Below, piece by piece: positions 45,425-55,675 of a DNA stretch of 64,000 nucleotides. Position numbers and translations under genes: made by a program. The notes beneath the pieces were generated by a model. It did no database searches. It had not been told where the DNA came from and saw nothing but the letters and a program-made list of their open reading frames with translations. The stretch's first letter is position 1, and the number at the start of each line of letters is the position of its first letter. The stretch comes from Fusobacterium varium (lineage in GTDB: Bacteria; Fusobacteriota; Fusobacteriia; Fusobacteriales; Fusobacteriaceae). The stretch is from assembly GCA_021531615.1 (NCBI GenBank), contig JADYUE010000005.1, forward strand, positions 1 to 64,000. The letters are read 5' to 3'.

Positions 45425-46729
45425 TTATAATTCCATATCCACATCATTTCTTACTAAATCTTCAAAACTCTCTCTTTTTATTGAAATAGCACTCTTTCCA
45501 TCTTTCACAAATACAACTGCTGGTCTTTGTGCTTTGTTATAGTTGCTTGACATTGAATAACCATAAGCACCAGTTGTTGCTACTAACAATAGATCCCCAG
45601 CTTCAGCCTTTCCTAGTTTTCTATTTTTTATTATCAAATCCCCTGATTCACAACATTTTCCAGCTACTGTTACTATCTCATCTTCAACTACATCTAATTT
45701 ATTAGCTAATACTGCTTCATATTCTGCTTGATAAAGTGCTGGTCTTATATTATCTGTCATTCCACCATCTATAAATACATATTTAACCCCACCAAAAGTC
45801 TCTTTTTTTCCTCCGACTCTATATAGTGTACTTCCTGCATTTCCTATAATACTTCTTCCAGGTTCAATAGAGATTTTCTTAATATTCATACCTTCTTTTT
45901 CTAAACTTTTCTCTATATGCTCTATCATAGATTTCATAAACTTCTCTACATCAATTGCTGTATCTTTCTCTGTATAGTAAACTCCAAATCCTCCACCTAG
46001 ATTTATCTCTGGAATCTCTATATTAAGTTTCTCTGAAATCTTTTTAGTCTCTTTTATCATAACTTCTATTCCTTCATGGAAAGCTTTTGTATCAAAAATT
46101 TGTGATCCTATGTGGCAATGGAAACCTAAAAACTCTAAATTTTTATCAGATGTTATCTTTTCAACAATTTCTGGGAACCTCTCATCAAATATTGATTCTC
46201 CAAATTTTGAAGAGTGTTTAGAAGTTTGAATATATTCATGTGTATGAGCATCTATTCCAATATTTATTCTCAACATAACTTTTACTTTTTGATCTTTCTC
46301 TAAGCAGATTTTAGAAACTCTTTCTATCTCCTCTTCATTATCAATTATTATACTTCCAATTCCATAATCTAAGCACATTCTCAATTCATCATCTGTCTTG
46401 TTATTACCATGCATATGAACTCTCTCCATTGAGATTCCACTTGCTTTTATTGTATATAATTCTCCCCCTGAAACTGCATCAATATGTAGATCATGTTTTT
46501 CTACTAATTTACAAATTGCTTTTGATAAAAAAGCTTTTGAAGCATAAACAACAGTTGTTTTAAATTTTTCACTTTTAAAGTTTTCTTTATATTTCATCAT
46601 ATTTTCTTCTATCAACTCTTGATCCATTATATATAATGGTGTTCCATATTTTTCTGCTAACTCTGTTACTTTTATTCCTCCTATTTCTAATATTCCACTA
46701 TTATTTTTCATTGTTCCAAAAAACTTCAT
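45425..46729 (-). CDS. lysA: Diaminopimelate decarboxylase
   Basis: 434 residues, fold-type III PLP enzyme. The PLP lysine is in VVYASKAFL (about 63-71). Further motifs are GFHCHIGSQI (about 202), the glycine-rich LGGGFGVYY, EPGRSIIGNAG, and the active-site Cys in GKCCESGD. It decarboxylates meso-diaminopimelate to lysine. AGGAGG precedes the ATG and a good promoter lies upstream. No lysine riboswitch is visible in the leader, which is only about 30 bases. Confidence 0.95.
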   Translation of the reverse strand: MKFFGTMKNNSGILEIGGIKVTELAEKYGTPLYIMDQELIEENMMKYKENFKSEKFKTTVVYASKAFLSKAICKLVEKHDLHIDAVSGGELYTIKASGISMERVHMHGNNKTDDELRMCLDYGIGSIIIDNEEEIERVSKICLEKDQKVKVMLRINIGIDAHTHEYIQTSKHSSKFGESIFDERFPEIVEKITSDKNLEFLGFHCHIGSQIFDTKAFHEGIEVMIKETKKISEKLNIEIPEINLGGGFGVYYTEKDTAIDVEKFMKSMIEHIEKSLEKEGMNIKKISIEPGRSIIGNAGSTLYRVGGKKETFGGVKYVFIDGGMTDNIRPALYQAEYEAVLANKLDVVEDEIVTVAGKCCESGDLIIKNRKLGKAEAGDLLLVATTGAYGYSMSSNYNKAQRPAVVFVKDGKSAISIKRESFEDLVRNDVDMEL

Positions 46730-46767
46730 TTTACTCCTCCTATATTCTATCCAATAAGCTTTAACTA

Positions 46768-46797
46768 ATTATATCTCTCACTATAGATATAATTCAA
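46768..46797 (-). promoter_or_regulatory. Promoter of lysA
   Basis: Minus strand: TTGAAT (46792-46797), 18 bases, TATAAT (46768-46773), about 40 bases before the lysA ATG. Confidence 0.6.
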
Positions 46798-46963
46798 ATT
46801 CCATCAAAAAACAAATATTAATTTTGTATATATCTATTCATTATTTTATATATTAATATTTTAAAATAAATAAAAAAATAATATATTATAAATAAAATAT
46901 ATTATTTTTTATAATTATTTACTATATTTATCCTACTAAATTATTTATTAAATAATATAAAAA

Positions 46964-47008
46964 GAGCTATTATAATCAATAAATCAAATTATCAACTTAA
47001 AATAGCTC
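46964..47008 (-). terminator. Terminator of the EamA gene
   Basis: GAGCTATT and AATAGCTC form an 8-base stem; on the minus strand it ends in CTCTTTTTATATT. It lies about 20 bases after the gene's stop. Confidence 0.7.
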
Positions 47009-47028
47009 CTGTTTTATATAATATTTTA

Positions 47029-47442
47029 TTAAAAAGCAAATAAAAGTGTTCCTACTGTAATACAAATAATTCCTACAACCATTTTTAAAGTAATTGCCTC
47101 TTTTAAAATAATAAAAGAAAAAATCATTGTTAATACTATACTAAATTTATCTATTGCCACTACCTTCATTACCTCAGTACTTTGAAGAGCTTTGTAATAA
47201 CACAACCATGAAAGCCCTGTACATATACCTGAAATTGTTAAGAATATCCAATTTTTTTGACTGATACTTCCTAAATTACTATGTTGTCCTGTTAAAAATA
47301 CCATTGCCCATGCCATAATAAGAACTACTAATGTACGTATCGCTGTTGCAACATTAGAATTAATATTTTCTATCCCTATTTTAGCAAAAATTGAAGTTAA
47401 AGCAGCAAATACTGCTGATAATACAGCAAAAATAATCCACAT
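47029..47442 (-). CDS. Small EamA/DMT family transporter
   Basis: 137 residues with four or five hydrophobic helices: a single EamA unit rather than the usual two. It keeps FAALTSIFAKIGIENINSNVATAIRTLVVLI at the start and FSIVLTMIFSFIILKEA near the end. Such short members presumably act as dimers in the cytoplasmic membrane. The substrate is unknown. It is a complete protein, not a truncation: start, stop and terminator are all in place, and many bacteria carry this 140-residue form. Confidence 0.85.
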   Translation of the reverse strand: MWIIFAVLSAVFAALTSIFAKIGIENINSNVATAIRTLVVLIMAWAMVFLTGQHSNLGSISQKNWIFLTISGICTGLSWLCYYKALQSTEVMKVVAIDKFSIVLTMIFSFIILKEAITLKMVVGIICITVGTLLFAF

Positions 47443-47502
47443 AAACTCACTTCCCTAATATTTTTATATCTAAATTATAATATAAAAAAGTTAAAATTTA
47501 AT

Positions 47503-47534
47503 AAAAAAACTCCAGAAAAAATCTGAAGTTTTTT
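47503..47534 (-). terminator. Terminator of purA
   Basis: AACTCCAG and CTGAAGTT form an 8-base stem with one mismatch, flanked by A and T tracts, 8 bases after the purA stop. It ends the six-gene ymdB-purA run. Confidence 0.8.
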
Positions 47535-47541
47535 AAAATTA

Positions 47542-48831
<1,290 letters not shown>

Positions 48832-49533
48832 CTACTTTGTTTTTAAAATTTCAATATAATTTATATTTTTATTGTGTTTACATAAAAATAGTTGCTCAAA
48901 CTCTGTCTTTATATTATCCTCTGCTTTTTCACTATTATGTAGATCTGAAGTGTGATAAACTACCTCATATCCATCAAGTGATGCTACTAAATCTAAAACA
49001 TCTTGATAATATTTGTCATGGTCTGTTTTAAAGAAAAATTTCCCATCTTTTTTCAAGATAACATCTAATATTTTAAAGAAACTTTCTTGAACAACTCTGT
49101 TTTTCTCATTCTCTTCCCAAGGATCTGGAAAATTTACATAGATTCCATCAACTTCATTTTCAGCTACAAAGGAAAGAATCTCTTCTCCTCTTCTCCTTAA
49201 AAATAAAGCATTTTTAGAGTTGTCTCTCTTAACTTTATTTGCTGAAAGTACAAGTCTTTTAAATCTTAATTCAAGTCCTATATGATTTCTTTCAGGGTAT
49301 CTCATTGCCATTCCTTGAGCAAAGTTTCCACTTCCAGAACCTATCTCTAAATATATAGGATTATCATTTTTAAAAAACTCTCTCCATTTTCCCTTATATG
49401 AATCCATAATCTCTTTATCATAGATAATATACTCAGGAAAATCAAGAAGTTTATAAATATATGGATTATAATTTTTTCTTGGATTCTTGAAAAAATGTCT
49501 CCATAAATCCTCTTTTAACTCTTCTTTCGTCAT
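48832..49533 (-). CDS. trmB: tRNA (guanine-N7-)-methyltransferase
   Basis: 233 residues. It methylates G46 in the variable loop of tRNAs using SAM. Motifs: the SAM-binding YLEIGSGSGNF (about 60), NHIGLELRFKRL, and the family's VNFPDPWEE (about 129). It carries an N-terminal extension of about 50 residues before the methyltransferase fold. GGAGGG precedes the ATG; 22 bases separate it from waaA. Confidence 0.94.
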   Translation of the reverse strand: MTKEELKEDLWRHFFKNPRKNYNPYIYKLLDFPEYIIYDKEIMDSYKGKWREFFKNDNPIYLEIGSGSGNFAQGMAMRYPERNHIGLELRFKRLVLSANKVKRDNSKNALFLRRRGEEILSFVAENEVDGIYVNFPDPWEENEKNRVVQESFFKILDVILKKDGKFFFKTDHDKYYQDVLDLVASLDGYEVVYHTSDLHNSEKAEDNIKTEFEQLFLCKHNKNINYIEILKTK

Positions 49534-49555
49534 TAGCCCTCCATCTATATTAAAA

Positions 49556-50782
49556 TTATATTAATTTATCAATTTTATCTAAAACTTTTTCAGCTACTCT
49601 GCTATTTTCACTAAAAAATTCTCTGATCTTCTCTCTTTTTATACCTCTTGTTTTTTCAATATCCTCTATTGCTTTTAAAAATTCCTCTACACTTTCAACT
49701 TTATAACCGATATCTTTTTTCAATATCTCCTTTGAAATATCCTTTACATTTTGAAGATATTTTCCAAAAATTGGAGTCTTTTCATAGAATAGAGGCTCTA
49801 ATAAACTATGTCCACCAATATTTACTAAGGTTCCTCCTACAAAGGTTATATCTGCTATAGCATAGAGTTTTCTAAGTACTCCCATTTTGTCCACAAGTAT
49901 TATATCAGTTTTTTGAAAATTGTCACTATTTATTTCACTATATTTTAAAAAACTTTTATTTCTCTCTTTGATAAGCTCTTCAATTTGAGGTATTCTCTCT
50001 AAATGTCTAGGAACTAATATTAACAATGTATTTTTCATTTTTTCAAACACATCTAATATTATCTCATTTTCACCACTTCTTGTACTTCCAGCAGTAAAAA
50101 TCTTTCTTCCACCAACACAAATTTCCTGTTTCATGTCCTCTATAACTTCAGCTGAAAATCTTTCTAACTCTATATCAAATTTTAGATTTCCTAAAGTTTC
50201 TACTCTATTTTTATCTGCTCCAATCTCTATAATTCTTTCACTATCAAGAGGGGATTGCATATAGAAACCTGAAATTTTTTCAAAAAGAGGTTTTAGATAT
50301 GAACTAAACTTTCTGTATTTTCCAAAGCTTTTATCAGAGATTCTTCCATTTACAATGATTACTTTTCCAACTTTACTACATTGAGTAATTAAATTTGGCC
50401 AAATCTCTGTTTCTATCAATATTAAAAGTTTTAGATTTATTTTTGAAATAATATTTTCTATAATATCTTTTTTATCCAATGGGAAAAATATTATATCAAC
50501 TCTATCATTTTCCTTGTACTTTTGTTTAGCATTAGCCATTCCTGTATCTGTAAAAATACTTAATAAAATTCTCTCTTTTCTCTCTGATAAAAGTTTTTTT
50601 ATAAGTGCTTCAGACAGATTTACCTCTCCCATTGATGAGCAATGAACCCAGATATACTCTTCTTTTCTTAAAAAATCAAAATTTTGTTTAAATCTTTTAT
50701 TGAAAAATTCCCTTTTATCTTTATTAATAAGCATATACATATATAAAAATGGCATTAACAATGCACGAATAAAATTATACAT
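49556..50782 (-). CDS. waaA: 3-deoxy-D-manno-octulosonic acid (Kdo) transferase
   Basis: 408 residues, a GT30 glycosyltransferase. An N-terminal membrane-associated helix is followed by WVHCSSMGEVNLSEALI (about 45-61), the central RHLERIPQIEELI segment, and the C-terminal GGTLVNIGGHSLLEPLFYEKTPIFG nucleotide-sugar site. It adds Kdo to lipid IVA, the first step of the LPS core. The start follows AGGTAGG and lies two bases after cmk, so translation is coupled. Confidence 0.95.
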   Translation of the reverse strand: MYNFIRALLMPFLYMYMLINKDKREFFNKRFKQNFDFLRKEEYIWVHCSSMGEVNLSEALIKKLLSERKERILLSIFTDTGMANAKQKYKENDRVDIIFFPLDKKDIIENIISKINLKLLILIETEIWPNLITQCSKVGKVIIVNGRISDKSFGKYRKFSSYLKPLFEKISGFYMQSPLDSERIIEIGADKNRVETLGNLKFDIELERFSAEVIEDMKQEICVGGRKIFTAGSTRSGENEIILDVFEKMKNTLLILVPRHLERIPQIEELIKERNKSFLKYSEINSDNFQKTDIILVDKMGVLRKLYAIADITFVGGTLVNIGGHSLLEPLFYEKTPIFGKYLQNVKDISKEILKKDIGYKVESVEEFLKAIEDIEKTRGIKREKIREFFSENSRVAEKVLDKIDKLI

Positions 50783-50784
50783 AT

Positions 50785-51444
50785 TTATCCTACCTTTCTA
50801 TCTATGCAATTTGAAATAGCTTCTACTACCTCATCTATACTCATTTTGCTACTATCTATCTCAATAGCATCTTCAGCTTTTTTTAGTGGACTTTCCTTTC
50901 TTGTTGAATCTATATGATCTCTCTCTTTTATTGAATTTAAAACAGATTCATAATCTTCCTCTATCCCTTTTTCTTTGTATTCATTTAGCCTTCTTCTAGC
51001 TCTCTCTTCTGGAGATGCAACTAAAAATATCTTAACTTGAGCTTTTGGAAATACAACTGTTCCAATATCTCTTCCATCTAAAATTATTCTCTTTCCTTTA
51101 CTTATCTCTCTTTGAAGTTCTACTAGTTTTACTCTTACAGCTTTTATTGCAGCTACTGGAGAAACAACAGCACTCACTTCTGGTGTTCTTATCTCTGCTG
51201 AAACATCTTTTCCATTTAGAAAAAATTGATTTCCAATTATATCTAACTTTGTATTCTCTAACATTTCAACTACACTTCTCTCATCTTCTAAATTAACTCT
51301 GTTTTCTAAAGAGTAAAGAGCTATCATTCTATACATTGCCCCTGTATCTAAATATGTTAGATCATATTTTTTTGCTACTATCTTAGCTATTGTACTTTTT
51401 CCACTTCCTGCTGGTCCATCAACTGTTACTACAAACTCTTCCAT
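50785..51444 (-). CDS. cmk: Cytidylate kinase
   Basis: 219 residues. It phosphorylates CMP and dCMP. The P-loop VDGPAGSGKST (about 8-18), YLDTGAMYRMIAL, and ILDGRDIGTVVFP (about 120-132) are diagnostic. GGGGGAT precedes the ATG. It sits in the middle of the ymdB-purA run, 13 bases after prmA. CMP is also the leaving group of Kdo transfer by the next gene's product, a possible reason for the pairing with waaA. Confidence 0.96.
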   Translation of the reverse strand: MEEFVVTVDGPAGSGKSTIAKIVAKKYDLTYLDTGAMYRMIALYSLENRVNLEDERSVVEMLENTKLDIIGNQFFLNGKDVSAEIRTPEVSAVVSPVAAIKAVRVKLVELQREISKGKRIILDGRDIGTVVFPKAQVKIFLVASPEERARRRLNEYKEKGIEEDYESVLNSIKERDHIDSTRKESPLKKAEDAIEIDSSKMSIDEVVEAISNCIDRKVG

Positions 51445-51457
51445 TATATCCCCCTAA

Positions 51458-52390
51458 TTAATTGGCTTTGATTAACATTGCTCTCCATTCTTTGTCAGCT
51501 TTTACCTCAAGAATTTCCATTCCTAAAGCTTCAACCTCTCTTTTTAATAGCTCACATTTTTCATCTATTATTCCAGAGAATATTACCAATCCATCTTTTT
51601 TAACTACTTTTGAAATATCATTAAGTAGTATTAAAAGTACATCTGCTAATATATTTGCAACTACTACATCAAATTTTTTCCCATTTACTACAGTTACTAA
51701 GTTTCCTAAATAAACCTTTGCTCTATCTTCAGATATTCCATTTAATTCTAAGTTTTCTTTAGCTGATTCCACTGCTAACTCATCAATATCAGTTCCATAA
51801 ACTTCAGAAGCTCCAAGTCTATCTGCTGCAATCATTAATATACCAGATCCTGTTCCAACATCTATTACACTGTCTCCCTCTTTAATATTTTCTTCCATAA
51901 GTTTTAAACATAGTGAAGTTGTAGGGTGAGATCCTGTTCCAAATGCTCTTCCTGGATCTAGTTCAATGATAAGCTCATCATCTTTGGGTTCATATTCTCT
52001 CCAAGTAGGTTTTACAACAAATCTCTCACTTACCTTTTCAGTAAACAGATATTTTTTCCAGCTATTTTGATAATCTTCCTCATCATATTCATAAAAATCA
52101 ATAGTATAAACTATATCTTCTCTATCTGAAAATACCTCTTCAAATCTTTCTAAAATAACTTTTTTCCTCTTTTCAGCATAGATATTTAAAGGAAAATAAG
52201 CTGAAACAGCATGATCTACCATCAAGAAATCTTTTTCATTTTTATAGAAATCAAGAGGATTCTTATGTTTCATTGGCTCTTCTATCTTTAACCCTGTTAC
52301 ACCAAAATCATAAAATATATCTGAAATCTCTTTAGTTGCTCTATCTATATCATCACTTTCATAAATTACTTTTATCTCTACTACTTTCAT
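51458..52390 (-). CDS. prmA: Ribosomal protein L11 methyltransferase
   Basis: 310 residues from the ATG at 52390, which has GGAG six bases upstream; the TTG at 52402 overlaps that site. It trimethylates L11 with SAM. The N-terminal substrate-recognition domain (about 1-110) precedes the methyltransferase with DPGRAFGTGSHPTTSLCL (about 143), VIDVGTGSGIL (about 173) and NILADVLLIL. These are standard PrmA motifs. Confidence 0.94.
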   Translation of the reverse strand: MKVVEIKVIYESDDIDRATKEISDIFYDFGVTGLKIEEPMKHKNPLDFYKNEKDFLMVDHAVSAYFPLNIYAEKRKKVILERFEEVFSDREDIVYTIDFYEYDEEDYQNSWKKYLFTEKVSERFVVKPTWREYEPKDDELIIELDPGRAFGTGSHPTTSLCLKLMEENIKEGDSVIDVGTGSGILMIAADRLGASEVYGTDIDELAVESAKENLELNGISEDRAKVYLGNLVTVVNGKKFDVVVANILADVLLILLNDISKVVKKDGLVIFSGIIDEKCELLKREVEALGMEILEVKADKEWRAMLIKAN

Positions 52391-52402
52391 AACCATCTCC
52401 AA

Positions 52403-53197
52403 TTACATAAAGTTTATTTGTGTTAAAGTTTTATTTATTCTCTCTATGTTTTTACACTCTCCAGTTTCTAAATCAATCTCTATTTCAATAGCATTTATTC
52501 TCTCATTTCCCTCTGCTATCTCAAATCTTTGAGGTAGTGCATTTAAAAACTTAGGTAGTACAGAGTTTATTGACATTCCTATAATTCCGTTTGTAGAACC
52601 TGTCATTCCCACATCAGTTATATATCCAGTTCCTTCTGGTAGTATTCTTTCATCTGCTGTTTGGATATGAGTATGTGTTCCATAAATTGCAGATACATAT
52701 CCATCTAAATGCCATCCCATAGCTATTTTTTCAGAAGTTGCTTCTGCATGGAAATCAACTATAATAACTCTAGTTTCCTTTCTAACCTCTTCTAAAATCT
52801 CTTTTACCTTTTTAAATGGACAATCGATTGGTGGCATAAATACTCTTCCTTGAATAGAGATTACTCCCACTTTATTTCCATTTTTATCCTTTACTATTGT
52901 ATATCCTTTTCCTGGTGTTCCCTCGTCTGGATAGTTTGCTGGTCTTACCACTCTATCTGTTTTATCTAAATATTCATAGAAATCCTTTTTATCCCAAATA
53001 TGATTTCCACCAGTTATTACATCACAACCCCACTCTAAAAGTTGGTCTGCTATCTTTCCAGTAATTCCAAATCCTGCTGCTGAGTTTTCTCCATTAACTA
53101 TTATAAAATCATAATCTCCTCTTTTTTTCTCAAGAAAAGCTTTTAAAGTTTCTCTTCCTGGACTTCCTACTATATCTCCTACTATTAATACTTTCAT
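52403..53197 (-). CDS. YmdB-type metallophosphoesterase (TIGR00282)
   Basis: 264 residues, starting MKVLIVGDIVGSPGRETLK with the metal ligands D8, then NGENSAAGFGIT (about 36), GGNHIWDKK (about 62), DFHAEATSEK and THTHIQTADE. B. subtilis YmdB is a 2',3'-cyclic nucleotide phosphodiesterase that affects biofilm and interacts functionally with RNase Y. Here too the rny gene lies just upstream, but a terminator and a separate promoter stand between them. It is the first gene of a six-gene run ending with purA. Confidence 0.92.
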   Translation of the reverse strand: MKVLIVGDIVGSPGRETLKAFLEKKRGDYDFIIVNGENSAAGFGITGKIADQLLEWGCDVITGGNHIWDKKDFYEYLDKTDRVVRPANYPDEGTPGKGYTIVKDKNGNKVGVISIQGRVFMPPIDCPFKKVKEILEEVRKETRVIIVDFHAEATSEKIAMGWHLDGYVSAIYGTHTHIQTADERILPEGTGYITDVGMTGSTNGIIGMSINSVLPKFLNALPQRFEIAEGNERINAIEIEIDLETGECKNIERINKTLTQINFM

Positions 53198-53236
53198 TTT
53201 AATCCTTCTTTCTATTTTATTTTTTCTTTACTCTAA

Positions 53237-53245
53237 ATTATATCA
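53237..53245 (-). promoter_or_regulatory. Extended -10 promoter of the ymdB-purA operon
   Basis: Minus-strand TGATATAAT is an extended -10 about 40 bases before the YmdB start and after the rny terminator. Confidence 0.6.
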
Positions 53246-53290
53246 TTTTTTTTTTTATTTAACAATTTTTCATTTATAAACTCTTAATAT

Positions 53291-53321
53291 AAAAAGACTC
53301 TGATTATCTTTCAGAGTCTTT
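53291..53321 (-). terminator. Terminator of rny
   Basis: AAAGACTCTGA and TCAGAGTCTTT form a perfect 11-base stem, followed on the minus strand by TTTATATT, 15 bases after the rny stop. Confidence 0.9.
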
Positions 53322-53336
53322 GATATTTAAATCATA

Positions 53337-54902
53337 TTATTTTGCATATTCTACAGCTCTTGTCTCTCTTACTATAGTAACTTTAATTTGTCCTGGATAT
53401 TGCATTGTTTCCTCTATCTTCTTAGCCACATCTCTAGACATCTTAGTAGCTGCATCATCACTTACAACTTCTGGATTGATAATAATTCTTATCTCTCTTC
53501 CAGCTTGAATTGCATAAGATGATTCTACACCACTAAATGAGTTTGCTATCTCTTCAAGATTTTCTAATCTCTTCAAGTAAGCTGTTAAAGTTTCTCTTCT
53601 TGCTCCAGGTCTTGATGCTGATATAGCATCTGCTGCTTGCACAAGAATTGCCTCTACACTTTCAAATTCAACTTCATTATGGTGAGCCATAACTCCATTG
53701 ATAACATCTGATTTTTCACCAAATTTTTTCAAGAACTCTCCACCTATAATAGCATGAGAAGCTTCTATATCATTTTCTAGAACTTTACCTACATCATGTA
53801 AAAGTCCTGCTCTCTTAGCAAGCTCTGTATCTGCTCCAATTTCTGCTGCTAAGTTTGCAGCTAATTTTGCAACTTCTATAGAGTGAGTTAATACATTTTG
53901 ACCATAACTTGTTCTGAATTTTAATCTTCCTAATGTTCTTATAATTTCTGGATGCATTGCTGGAATTCCAAGTTCGATTAATGCTTCTTCTCCTGCATCT
54001 ACAATCTCTTTTTCAATCTCTTTTCTAGCTTTATTTACTACTTCTTCTATTTTTCCTGGATGAATTCTTCCATCAGTGATAAGTTTTTCAATAGCGATTC
54101 TAGCTATCTCTCTTTTTACTCCATCAAAACTTGAAAGTACAACTGCTTCTGGAGTATCATCAATAATTATATCTACACCTGTTAAAGCTTCAATAGCTCT
54201 TATATTTCTTCCTTCTCTTCCTATAATTCTACCTTTCATCTCATCATTTGGAAGGTTTACAACTGATACTGTGGCATCTACAACATAATCTGATGATGCT
54301 TTACCAATTGCTGTTGATAAAATTCTTCTTGAAATTCTATCTTTTTCATCTTCTAATTTGCTTTCAAACTCTCTAATAGCAACTGCTGTTTCATGAGTTA
54401 AATCATCTCTTAGTTTTGCTATTAAAATATCTCTAGCTTCATTTCTAGAAAGTCCAGATATTCTTTCTAATTCATTTTCTTGTGCAACTTTTATATTTTC
54501 AATCTCTTCTTTTTTAGCTTCTAACTCTTCAGTTGTTTTTTCTAATTCTTGACTTTTTACTTCAAGTTTTTCTATTTTGTTATCTAAAGTTTCCTCTTTT
54601 TTAGCTAATCTAGCTTCTTTTTGAAGAAGTTCATTTTTAGAGTTTTTAATCTCTCTTTCTGCTTCCTCTTTTATTTGATAAACGTGTTCTTTAGCTTTTA
54701 ATTCAATCTCTTTACCCTTAGCAACAGCTTCTTTTTCAGCTAATTCCACTATCTCTTTCGCTTTTATTTTTGATTTTGTTATCTCATCTTCTAAATCATT
54801 TAATTCATTTATTCTTTTATCTATAACAGACTTTTTATATAGTAACGATATCACTATACTTAGTCCGATTACTACTAATCCTATTCCTAAAACTACATTC
54901 AT
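53337..54902 (-). CDS. rny: Ribonuclease Y
   Basis: 521 residues. An N-terminal membrane helix (about 3-24) is followed by a long coiled coil (about 30-200), a KH domain with GRIIGREGRNIRAIEALTG (about 225-243) and an HD nuclease domain with LLHDVGKVLEND (about 370) and the later GVMAHHNEVEFES. It is the membrane-bound endoribonuclease that starts mRNA decay in organisms without RNase E. It is the last gene of an unusual run with a lipoprotein, an anti-sigma-type kinase and a STAS protein. Confidence 0.97.
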   Translation of the reverse strand: MNVVLGIGLVVIGLSIVISLLYKKSVIDKRINELNDLEDEITKSKIKAKEIVELAEKEAVAKGKEIELKAKEHVYQIKEEAEREIKNSKNELLQKEARLAKKEETLDNKIEKLEVKSQELEKTTEELEAKKEEIENIKVAQENELERISGLSRNEARDILIAKLRDDLTHETAVAIREFESKLEDEKDRISRRILSTAIGKASSDYVVDATVSVVNLPNDEMKGRIIGREGRNIRAIEALTGVDIIIDDTPEAVVLSSFDGVKREIARIAIEKLITDGRIHPGKIEEVVNKARKEIEKEIVDAGEEALIELGIPAMHPEIIRTLGRLKFRTSYGQNVLTHSIEVAKLAANLAAEIGADTELAKRAGLLHDVGKVLENDIEASHAIIGGEFLKKFGEKSDVINGVMAHHNEVEFESVEAILVQAADAISASRPGARRETLTAYLKRLENLEEIANSFSGVESSYAIQAGREIRIIINPEVVSDDAATKMSRDVAKKIEETMQYPGQIKVTIVRETRAVEYAK

Positions 54903-54926
54903 ATTTTATCCTTCTCCATCATCAAT

Positions 54927-55274
54927 TTATTTAAAACTTGCTACTGCTTCCTCTTCTGTTTCATATATTTCAAATATTTCATCTAATCCGATCATTTCAA
55001 ATATAGTTTTAATATTTTCGTTTAATTTTATAAGTTTAATATCTCCACCCATATCTTTAACAACTTTTAATTTTCCTCTAAGAATTCCCATTGCTAAACT
55101 ATTTATATGTACTAATTCTTCAAAATCTATTATAAATTTAGTATTATCCATCTCAACAAGTTTAGTGATTCTTTCTTTTAATTTAGGTGCAACTAATGCA
55201 TCTAGTTCTCCTATAACCTTTATAACCTTTATATCTCCTACATTTTTCTCAATTATATCAAAATTTACTACCAT
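54927..55274 (-). CDS. STAS-domain anti-sigma factor antagonist
   Basis: 115-residue single STAS domain (SpoIIAA/RsbV type). The phospho-acceptor serine region reads HINSLAMG where the family usually has DSSGLG, so the serine is kept (about residue 58) but the preceding Asp and following Gly are changed. It is expected to bind, and be phosphorylated by, the kinase encoded two bases upstream. GGAGG precedes its ATG. rny starts 24 bases downstream. No sigma factor gene is near, so the output of the switch is unknown. Confidence 0.88.
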   Translation of the reverse strand: MVVNFDIIEKNVGDIKVIKVIGELDALVAPKLKERITKLVEMDNTKFIIDFEELVHINSLAMGILRGKLKVVKDMGGDIKLIKLNENIKTIFEMIGLDEIFEIYETEEEAVASFK

Positions 55275-55276
55275 TT

Positions 55277-55669
55277 TTATATAACCTCCTTGATTTTCTT
55301 TTCTATTTTAAATAATGTTCCATTTAATTTCTTTTCTATTTTAAAATTGTCTGCAATGGCTCTAGCTATATATAAGCCCATTCCACCCTCTTCTTTACTC
55401 AATTTTTCTTCATCAAAACCTACACCATTATCTTCTACTACTAATTGGATTACATCATTTGATCTTTGAATTTCTAAAATGATATCTCCTGGTTTATATT
55501 TATACCCATGTTCAACTACATTAGTTGACAATTCATCTACAACAGATAAAAGTTGAAACACATCCTTTTCATTTATATGTTGTAATTCAAGATAAGTTTT
55601 TACTAAGGCTCTAATTAAAGATAAATTCTCTAAAGAAGAAGGAATAGTCATTTTTATAATATTTTTCAC
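55277..55669 (-). CDS. RsbW/SpoIIAB-like anti-sigma type serine kinase
   Basis: 130-residue GHKL ATPase. The N box is DELSTNVVEHGY (about 47-58), the G1 box VEDNGVGFD (about 78-86) and the G2 box GGMGLYIA (about 94-101). These small kinases bind either a sigma factor or a STAS antagonist and phosphorylate the latter. The start is GTG at 55669 after AAGGTG; an ATG seven codons in is a weaker choice. It sits six bases after the lipoprotein gene and two bases before the STAS gene. Confidence 0.9.
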   Translation of the reverse strand: MKNIIKMTIPSSLENLSLIRALVKTYLELQHINEKDVFQLLSVVDELSTNVVEHGYKYKPGDIILEIQRSNDVIQLVVEDNGVGFDEEKLSKEEGGMGLYIARAIADNFKIEKKLNGTLFKIEKKIKEVI

Positions 55670-55675
55670 CTATTA

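Larger units (their letters stand above)
46730..47028. other. AT-rich intergenic region, 299 bases
   Basis: Holds the lysA promoter near its left end and the EamA gene terminator near its right end. The middle (about 46800-46955) is almost pure A/T with several short self-complementary stretches and no open frame or recognised motif. Confidence 0.6.

Noticed and set aside
46800-46960. A/T palindromes before lysA as a lysine riboswitch or replication origin
   Set aside because: The stems contain no G-C pairs, there are no DnaA-box-like repeats, and the region lies upstream of the lysA promoter.
47029-47442. EamA gene as a truncated pseudogene
   Set aside because: The 137-residue single-unit form is a normal class of the family, and start, stop and terminator are intact.
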